From: Dermacentor variabilis
Lineage: Eukaryota; Arthropoda; Arachnida; Ixodida; Ixodidae
DNA length: 64,000 bases
NCBI RefSeq assembly: GCF_050947875.1
Contig: NC_134572.1
Span: forward strand, 120,771,105 to 120,835,104
Direction of reading: 5' to 3'
Shown here: one piece after another, positions 56,968-64,000 of the stretch
How the letters are laid out: each line of letters starts with the position of its first letter
Position numbering within the stretch: the first letter of the stretch is position 1
The notes under the pieces: model-generated
The model's input: the letters and a program-made list of their open reading frames with translations, nothing else
Told to the model about the DNA's origin: nothing
Database searches by the model: none
Position numbers and translations under genes: made by a program

Positions 56968-57690
56968 TTAAGCGAAAGCTTTAGCTCGGAGGCTCCTATA
57001 TAAATACACGTGAAAGGAGAATTCGCTTTCTCGGCAACCACGGCACCCAATTTGACGAGGTTTGTTGCATTTCAAAGAAAAACTTAAATTATAGTGACTG
57101 TTGGTTAGAAAATTTTGATTTAGTTGTCAATTTTTTAATAAAAATTGGAAAAAATGAAAGGTTTTCATAAACGTAACTATCAAGAGCACAATTCTGTAAC
57201 TCAAAAACTAAAAATGATAATACCGTTCTGTGAATTGCATCTTATAGTACATCTAAAGCGGACAAAATTGATGTGTTACACATGAGTCTACAAAAATTTA
57301 GCATAAAGGAAATACAGCATTTGCAGAACCTTCGTAAACAACGTAACACATTCACGTAATATATAAAATGATGTGTCGAAGTTTTCCGCTTTCTAAGATC
57401 TAATGGATGCCGTTTACAGAACCGTGATATCTGTCATTCATGCAGAGATATGAATTTGTAAACTCCGTGGTTCTATTTCTTCCAAACTTTCGAATTGTTG
57501 AATTTTTTTTAACAAAAGTAATGATCTAAATCGAAATTCCACTTCCAACACTCACTAGGGCGTAACGTGCTCTCTCAAATGCAACAAATTTCAATAAAAT
57601 CGGCCCAGTATCTCAGAAAAACTTTTTGCGTTTTACATGTATTTCAATAGGCCGCGTCGGAGTTGGGGCCGAGCTAAAGCTTCCTTTTAA
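56968..57690 (+). mobile_element. TTAA-bounded non-autonomous DNA transposon, copy 2
   Basis: 723 bp including TTAA at 56968-56971 and 57687-57690. Ends: GCGAAAGCTTTAGCTCGG on the left; AGGAAGCTTTAGCTCGG on the right, reverse strand. Aligns end to end with 10644-11387 in opposite orientation. It interrupts LINE B ORF1: with one TTAA kept, the flanks read ASPWTQAV-NIEVTVESH in a single frame, so the pre-insertion site had one TTAA and the TTAA is a true target duplication. No transposase frame inside. Confidence 0.9.
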
Positions 57691-57790
57691 CGGCTTGCGT
57701 CCACGGCGATGCCACGGAGTGGCGGAGTCCAACTGAGGCTTAGCTGGGCGGCTGAGCGTCTCTGTCCAATAATCACTCTTAGCACAAAAA
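57691..57790 (-). pseudogene. LINE B1 ORF1 start and 5' UTR edge
   Basis: Reads VASPWTQAV in frame with the ORF1 sequence beyond the TTAA element; the first codon is GTG where an ATG would be expected, near 57713. Sequence upstream has no homologue in the window, so the true 5' end of LINE B is not fixed. Confidence 0.6.
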
Positions 57791-57980
57791 AGTCGCATTT
57801 CGCCCGTGAATGGGCGGCGTCCCTGTCTGCCCTAGGCACTGATGTCGCTTTTCTAGCAGATTAGTGGCTGTAGCAGAGATTAGGTAGGAGTAGCACGCAC
57901 CGTTTGACGGAGCTGATGTTGCAGGCATCCGCTCGCAGTGGCCCCCTAGCGGCAAGTCCTGTATGCTGCGCTCGCTCTCG
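57791..57980. other. Unassigned sequence between LINE B and unit 2 body
   Basis: May be the LINE B 5' UTR or unit 2 sequence without counterpart in unit 1. No motif recognised. Confidence 0.4.
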
Positions 57981-59800
57981 CGACACCGGCGTTTAGCCGC
58001 GTCTTCTCGCGTCTTAGTCACGGTTTCATAGTTTCTTGAGCCACTTTGTATGTACCCACACTATGTAACTTGCCTAAAATGAATATACAGCACAGGCATA
58101 TATATTCAAAACATATTCAGAATAGGCATTCAAAGTAAGAGAGAGGTGCACAGGGAGATTAATACTTTGAAGTTATTACCAGTGGTAGAATAAGCGATGC
58201 CATTGACGCCAACACTTGTACGAAGAGAAGTGTCTTTGTCGACACGGTTGCTCCAGCAACAATCTATTTCCTAGCACTCGGTTTATGGAAGCCTTTAATG
58301 TATTTACTGATATTTCTGCTTTGTTAATACACGTCTATCAACACTTGGTTCACGTGTCCACATTTCCCTCGTGCTTGTTTCCTTTCTCCTCGCGAAATCG
58401 GTCACTCGACCTCGAACAGTGCTCGTCCACCTGATTTGTGTTTGTATTCCTTCATGGCTTGCTAATGGAACACTGGCTAAAATACGACGCAAAGCTAAAT
58501 ATTTAGTTGAGGTGTATAAAGGCCATTTTCGAATACTGAATACTCATTTCAAGCAGATTCTTTTCGCTACTGCCACGTGGATGGCCTTTAGCGTAATAGT
58601 GTCAGGATGTGTCACCTTCGATCCACCGCGACAGTCGTACAACCTCCTCGTTACTTCGGAAATGGATGCGATGTAACTCGAAAAAAGAAAAAAGAAAATT
58701 TCTGATTGAACAACAGCGTGTATAAGTTGTTCTGTAATTTATTCACATAAATTTCTTTAATTTAATCATTTATTGTTACGTTTTCAGGCTAATTCCGGGC
58801 TCTCACTTACGCTGTGTTGAATTTATGTTTCATAGCGACCATGCCGAAGAACGCTGGCGTTACAAGCCGCCGCACAAAACCGGCATCCTAACTCCCCTCG
58901 CCAGCTTCGCTGTAGATGTATTCATGAGGAACAAACATTCCAACTGCACAGTAAGGCATATCTTCTAGGAACATCGGCTAACGTTAGCTTCAAGGACATA
59001 AACCAAGCTTGAAGAAATTCATCTCCACATGCTTATGTTTTAGTTCCCAAGATTGCTATAAAGATAACAAAACAACCGTTGAGCGCCACCCAGAGCGAGC
59101 ACGGAGGCTGTTAAATGTAGGGTATGTTAAAAGCGTGCCACAAGTTTTGGCTCCATCACCAGCGGAAACTGAATGGGAATTTTGTCGCGACCATTTCACA
59201 ACCAAAATATCTTCCAGAGGTCACATTGAAACGCATTCTGCAATAATAGACGCTCCCATCTCGCCCAGCGGCCGAACTGACTGTAGCTACCGATAGCCGT
59301 TTTGGGCGCGCAGGTTACGCCGGCTGCGCTGATCGGTGCGGTACCTGTTTTTACTTCTACTGCCCAACCGCGTGCGGTCTTGGTGTGGAATAGTTCTTTA
59401 TTAAGTAAAACTCAATGTGAACGGTCTTTACAAACCTCCAACCAGGCGACCACGCGAATTCGACACAACTTGAGCTCAGCCGACGCGATGATATGCCATA
59501 CGGACACAGAGGTGCACACAGAACACAGGCTCCCAGCCAGACCGTGCTAGACGCCCGCAGAATGCCTTTTACTCGCACTCATGACAAATGCGTGGCTGCA
59601 AAGCCTGTTTTCAATCGCTCAGACGACGGAATCTTTGAGTTACAAGTTCGTGGTGTTTGATCTCCTCGGCTTCATTTTATGCGCGCTCTATCCGCTCAAG
59701 CAACATACTCGCATGTTATCACTCTTGACAATAGCTCGAGGCACTTTCGACAAGCGTGAGCACCTAGGAAGGTATATGTTGTTAGAAGAGAGGAGTAAGC
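57981..59800. other. Unit 2 body, non-coding
   Basis: Parallel to 38331-40830. Holds the uninterrupted SINE site at 58473-58480. Small frames (for example 58371-58676, 101 codons) are not shared with unit 1 and are not supported as genes. Confidence 0.6.
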
Positions 59801-60195
59801 ATAAAAATCGTCTAATACTTGTCCCAATAAGATTCAGTGCATGCGAAACTAACTGTCGCAACAGTGGTTCAATGTATCCCAAAAAGTAACGAGATTAGTT
59901 ACAATAATCTTGAGGGCCAGAGAAAGCGTCAAGAACTTGTCCCAGTAAGTTTCAGTACACGCGAAACTAAGCGTCACCACGGCCGAGCTGCTTTTACGCT
60001 AACTACGTCAGAACGCCGGTTCGGCAGGCGCGCTTAAATAGTACCGGTGTGACGATAATCTTGGGGCCTATATAGAGCGTCACAAGCTTGTCCCAGTGCA
60101 ATTCAGTTGACCCCAAACTATCTGGCCACAATGGCTGATGTGTGTTTGCTAAGTGGGTCGGAACGCAAGATGTCGTACAGTAAGCCTAAATTGCT
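59801..60195 (+). repeat. Three tandem repeats of 118-151 bp (unit 2)
   Basis: TTCAGT-containing units at 59833, 59951 and 60102, counterpart of 40835-41230 with nearly the same spacings. Confidence 0.75.
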
Positions 60196-60619
60196 TGAAA
60201 TCCTGCACAGGCTGTCAAACTATATTTCTCATTGTCCTAGTCGAATGGTGCAGTGGTGCCGTGTCGAAGTGCAGAAAGAACGCAACAATACGCCGAGAGT
60301 GCGGGAAACCAGTCTGCATCCCCCAAAAATCGCACACGGGTCGCCGCACAGGCGAGCGCTCACATGTACAGCAGGCCTCACGCGGTCCCGTGGTGTGTCT
60401 GGCTCATGACGCATGCATGTGGCGCTTCTGGCGTGTCAACGGCTCTGCTGACTTAACGCAGGAAAAAAATGTTTCTAAGCATGAGTTCATTTATGCGCAA
60501 AACTATAGTTTCAACGGGAATGAAGAAAAAGAAATAAAGCAAGGTCTAGTAACTTCATTTCACATTCTTTTTTTCCAATGTTCGCGGCAGCTTACTGACA
60601 CGGTCTTAAATCTAGCGTG

Positions 60620-61308
60620 ACATGTTTCCTGTTGCCAGTTTTGGTCGAGTGTCCACTCTGGAATTTCTTTGGGGCTCGTTGCCCGTTGCAAGGTCTTGGG
60701 GATGGGTGTTATGTGGATCTTGTCGCTTTTGACTTCGTTTAATGTCTCTGTTGGACCGCCAAGGTACTCGTGGTTATGTGGGTTGGCTAACCGTTCCTGG
60801 ACGAACCTGCCCCGAGCTGTAGTCGTGAGTCGCTCGCCGTGCGCCACTCATACAGCTGCTGCGTATTCTTAAAGAGTATTGCATTTTGCCGCGTTAGTCC
60901 TGCGGTCAGTGGTCGCTAGAACAGGGAGGCCGAGCGCAGATTTGTAAGCTTATCGTAGGAGAAGGTTTGCTTGGTCCAGGTCGCAACTACGCGTAAGTTG
61001 GTATGCGAGGGCGCATGTTAGGCGACCGATCACGAAGGCTTGCAAGAGGTGTCTCCCGCATTCCGTCCCTGTTACGTGCAATGCGGTCTATGAGGAACGA
61101 CGCAATCTTCACCATGCTAAGCAAGTTTCTAAGTTCCGTTGGTGGACTACAGTTGTCCTAAACATGCATGCTCACACCTCGTAGCTGCGCCGTTTCCTCT
61201 GTCGGCACGCAGCAGAGCGCAAGCTCGATTCGTGTTTCGGTCTTGCCACGTCCTTATTTTGATCTGACTTTGATGAGCGATGACTTCTCTGGGGATACCG
61301 CACAGACG
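60620..61308 (-). pseudogene. LINE D thumb remnant (unit 2)
   Basis: Counterpart of 42895-43491. MAHGERLTTTARGRFVQERL (60847-60788) corresponds to VAHKERLTTTALGRFVLERL of unit 1 and is the thumb end of an I-type RT; SDKIHITPIPKTL follows. The RNase H half and 3' tail present in unit 1 are deleted here. 61295-61312 is the empty site of the unit 1 RTE insertion. Confidence 0.72.
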
Positions 61309-61625
61309 CTCAAAACTCTCAAATCCACAACAAAGGAGGAGGACAAATAGACGGAAAGACAAGGAGGGTAGCCAGTTCTCAGACCAGCTGGCTACCCTGT
61401 GCTGGGAAAAAAGAGTAAGGGGAAGAAAAGCTAATAGAAAAGAGAAATTACAAAAAGAAAGAAAGAAGGTAATAAGGAAGGAAGAGCCAATATAAAAGAA
61501 CAAGGAAAGGAGAATATGGCACTGCCTTAAATATGACTCTAAAACTAGTCCTCTGTTTGACGCGCCCCAACATTTTTGAAGCCTTCTGTGCTCAGGAAGG
61601 TCTTCGCCGTGTCTTAAGAAAGCCT
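61309..61625 (-). pseudogene. LINE E C-terminus and 3' UTR (unit 2)
   Basis: Counterpart of 44113-44480, with KTFLSTEGFKNVGA before a stop near 61555 and the 3' UTR word GGGTAGCCAGCTGGTCTGAG near 61400-61380. The reading frame of the peptide end is conserved between the two units. Confidence 0.5.
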
Positions 61626-62592
61626 CTTAAAAGTTATTTTCTGGACACACTGAAGCGGAGACACTCGTTCACCGTCTGTGCCTGCATCCATCGCTTGAGT
61701 ATCGTAGTGCGCTACGGAAAACTTTAATCACATCAGGAAATAGACGGTTTCGCCCATATTGCAAAGAACTGAAACGATACCTGACGCTATCTCATGCGAA
61801 GCAGTTCGTGAAAATATAACCGCAGCTTGACAGTTGAAGATTTATCCTTTATCTACTCCTCGGATGCTACAGCAGGGAATGCTCCTAACTTAAAGCCCGG
61901 CTGTGCTGCCTTTTTCAGTAGCTGGCTGAATGACTCGTTCTTACTGGCTGACACTACGCTCGCTCTGCAGTATAGCAGTAAATGTGTTGGTTCGACTCGG
62001 AGAGGAGGCAAGGCACCTACGCGGGAAAACAACATTTACCAAACCAGGACACGGGCGCGAACTAAGGCACGGGATGACCACATATATACACACGAATATT
62101 ATAAAGATATAATAAATAATTTTGTAGTTACAGCCGTCCGACGTTAACAGCACTATAGCACGTTCATAGGACGGGTTCAACACGTTAATACAAGCCTGAG
62201 TCCTGCTAGCCACCAAAACCCCGCTTTCGATGTTTCTGACAGTCCTGACGACGATAACGAGGCTTCTATACGCTGTTGGTCACGCAGTTTCGTGCCATTT
62301 ACTTAGTTGTCACAAAATGACACGTCAGCATTCGCGCGTGCGGTCAGCAACACACCTTCCGCACGACTGCCAGCACATGCTCTTCAAAACACAAAATACT
62401 GCAGGCAGAAGAATATCCAGCCTTGGGAAGTCACAGATAATTCGACGCCTTCGGCAGCGACGGCAGACCGTAGACACGAACACGGCGTCAATTCCCCAGG
62501 TGCGCCAACTACCGAGAGCCTCGGGGGACAGGAGACCAGTGGTGATCGGAGTCCCCTGTTGACGTTCCAACATTCGAGGTTACTTAATACCC
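61626..62592. other. Unit 2 end, no recognised gene
   Basis: Matches 44481-45445, including the near-identical stretch CGTAGACACGAACACGGCGT at 62469-62488 and 45313-45332. Ends where the LINE B2 fragment begins. Confidence 0.55.
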
Positions 62593-63600
62593 AGGAGCGG
62601 AGCAGGTGGAATGGGAGATCCAGAGGCCAGAGCACTTATCGGGGCTTCCAGTTTGGCGATATGCTGGCGAAGGGCGGCGACTTCTTTTCGGGCTGCTGTA
62701 GCTTCTGCTTTGGCCGCCGCTGCCTCCTGGGATTTTGCAAAAGTGTGCTGTAGATTGGGAGTCGCTGTCGTGGATGCCATGTGCTTAAGAGAAGAGAGGG
62801 GAGTGTCCCAGGCTTCCTTCAACGGCGCTATCCAGCCTTATTTTTGTTGGTTGGCGACAAGTGGAGAAAATTGTCCCCGCATGTGACCAATTCTTCATGC
62901 TGCGTTTGTGGGTGGCTCGGCTGTTTGCATTTCTGGTGAAGGTTTTGTCCCTTGCACGATCCCGTGTCGGTAAGGTGAGGGCCCTCGCACAGAATGCACT
63001 TAGGCGTGCAAGGAGGTTCTGGCTGCGGATGTTATGTTCCACAGTGGGGGCAAACATTAGTCTTGGGGCTTGGGCAAACGTCATGACGGTGATCCGGTTG
63101 TCTGCAATTGGCACAGGTATCCGGACTGCCGCGGCATGGCGTGCAGCGGTGGATGGCTTCCATGTATTTGATGGAGTGCGGGACTGCACTTGCGTCGAAC
63201 GTGACTAGGATGGAGTGCGCCTTTCCCATGCGTTGGGCGGCTAGTACGGTGTACGCTTGGTTTCTTTTGACCAGGTCTTGGTAGAGTTGCCTTGGAGTCT
63301 CGCCGTCTTAGGCGTTTGTGATGACTCCTCTGGTAGCCCCCAGTGGGGCTGCCACGTAAGCTGCGCACGGGTAGGTTCCGTCTCCAATTGTGAGGTAGGT
63401 CAGCGTCTTCAGAGTCTCGGCTGTTGGGAAATGTGCTTTTTCGATGGTGAAGGTATTGTTTGTCGGGTAGATGCGCAGGTAGAAGTCATCCGGTAGAGTG
63501 ATATGGAGCTGGGTCAGCAGTGCCTTCCTCAGTCGAGGTGTTGGGACGTCTCGGAGTCGCACTTCACCTGGCAGGCGAGCGACCACTCTATTGGCGTTGG
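62593..63600 (-). pseudogene. LINE B copy B2, ORF1 fragment
   Basis: Close homologue of 55690-56670. Frames 63308-63586 (RLRDVPTPRLRKALLTQLHI, RIYPTNNTFTIEKAHFP), 63032-63229 (KAHSILVTFDASAVPHSIKY, CANCRQPDHRHDVC) and 62580-62822 (helical tail KAEATAARKEVAALRQHIAK, LEAPISALASG). Zinc knuckle residues are kept in the first knuckle (CANCRQPDHRHDVC). It ends at 62593 at the point that aligns with 55690-55700 of B1; the rest of LINE B is missing. Frame changes near 63300 and 63030. Confidence 0.85.
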
Positions 63601-64000
63601 GCGGGAGCAGCGGTAATAGAGGAGGAATAGATTTTAATGGAGAGAAAAGAGGAGAGGTCGGCCTGGAGAGCGTGTCTCTAGCCTGCTACTCATAACTGGG
63701 GAAAGGGGAAGTGGGAAATACAGTGAAAGGCGGTGGGTGATTATGTTATGGTACAATGAGATACTATATACGCGTTGTCCAATATGCGGATGTGCACTGT
63801 AGACGCAATACACGTAAGAGTAATCTTGTCCACGCAAAAAGTAATCTTGTCACAAAACGTTATTGAGCAAACACATTTCTCATTGACTGCATGTCTCACA
63901 GGCTCTACAGGCGGTCCTCTAAACCAGCCTCACTTAAGAAATTCAAAAGTGATTTTATGGCACGTTGGGCACAGTCAACACTCACCCACGCGCCCAAAAG
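63601..64000 (-). mobile_element. LINE C, 3' end running off the window
   Basis: Minus strand: the end of an ORF2-like frame (63905-64000) followed by about 300 bp of 3' UTR containing AGCAGGCTAGAGACACGCTC (near 63690-63671), a word I recall from tick LINE 3' ends. It directly abuts LINE B2 ORF1 at about 63600. Confidence 0.5.
63905..64000 (-). pseudogene. LINE C ORF2 C-terminus (partial)
   Basis: The last 31 codons before a TAG read CAQRAIKSLLNFLSEAGLED and two more residues, resembling the short hydrophobic end of I-type LINE proteins. Everything upstream lies outside the window, so whether the frame is intact is unknown. Confidence 0.45.

Larger units (their letters stand above)
45790..57790 (-). 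mobile_element. LINE B copy B1, interrupted by LINE A1 and the TTAA element
   Basis: An I-type LINE with ORF1 (CCHC knuckles) and ORF2 (endonuclease, RT, RNase H), about 5.3 kb of own sequence once inserts are removed. ORF1 starts near 57710 and is interrupted by the TTAA element (56968-57690) and by LINE A1 (49547-55489). ORF2 runs 49221 to about 46000 and is truncated shortly after RNase H at 45790, where the unit 2 head block begins. The 5' limit is uncertain (57.75-57.98 kb). Confidence 0.85.
45446..62592. repeat. Tandem segmental duplication, unit 2 (split by nested elements)
   Basis: Head block 45454-45789 matches the head of unit 1; the body resumes at about 57980 and runs to 62592. 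Between them sits LINE B with its own insertions. Compared with unit 1 it lacks the SINE (38791-38930), the RTE LINE, about 430 bp corresponding to 40060-40490 and about 1.2 kb corresponding to 41710-42895. It ends at TTAATACCCA (62583-62592), where unit 1 continues into the next head block. Confidence 0.78.

Noticed and set aside
1..64000. CRISPR array, bacterial operon or prophage features
   Set aside because: No regularly spaced identical repeats and no bacterial gene organisation; content is eukaryotic transposable elements.

Overview
The window looks like nuclear DNA of a chelicerate, most likely a hard tick. The grounds are recall-based: the tRNA-derived SINE families with tails (about 1.5 kb and 17.5 kb) and the RNase H-bearing LINE families with short microsatellite tails resemble repeats I associate with ixodid genomes. 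I see no host protein-coding gene, tRNA or rRNA I can defend. Almost everything recognisable is transposable-element sequence, most of it decayed by frameshifts and stops.

Layout. 1-1.3 kb: 3' end of a CR1-like LINE (+). 1.5 kb: tRNA-derived SINE. 2.6-5.8 kb: two CR1-like LINE remnants in tandem (-). 6.5-7.0 kb: decayed ~177-bp tandem repeat. 8.85-10.13 kb: a mariner with both terminal repeats but a broken transposase. 10.64-11.39 kb: a 744-bp non-autonomous inverted-repeat element bounded by TTAA. 12.5-12.9 kb: solo piece of a LINE 5' UTR. 12.9-17.4 kb: little recognisable. 17.46-17.67 kb: SINE with a 10-bp target-site duplication (TSD). 18.9-22.6 kb: I-type LINE ORF2 (+). 22.6-26 kb: little recognisable. 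26-27.3 kb: Ty3/Gypsy-type Gag with an open 373-codon frame plus a probable short LTR. 28.5-29.55 kb: second, different mariner relic. 30.4-37.5 kb: two copies of 'LINE A' (-), one inserted into the other.

37.5-62.6 kb is a tandem duplication of an ~8-kb block. Unit 1 (37496-45445) is nearly continuous. Unit 2 (45446-62592) is split by a 12-kb nest: LINE B (-, 45790 to about 57.8 kb), itself interrupted by a 5.94-kb near full-length LINE A (49547-55489, 12-bp TSD) and by a second copy of the TTAA element (56968-57690). Removing either insert restores the LINE B ORF1 reading frame locally. Two insertions present in unit 1 (an RTE-type LINE and a SINE) are absent from unit 2, which therefore preserves the empty sites. 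A second LINE B ORF1 fragment (62593-63600) and the 3' end of another LINE (63.6-64 kb) close the window.

The LINE machinery is of the target-primed type: ORF1 proteins with CCHC knuckles, ORF2 with AP endonuclease, reverse transcriptase and RNase H. Families named A to F here are local labels, not database names. No computation was run; boundaries and homologies were read by eye and are approximate unless a TSD or terminal repeat fixes them.
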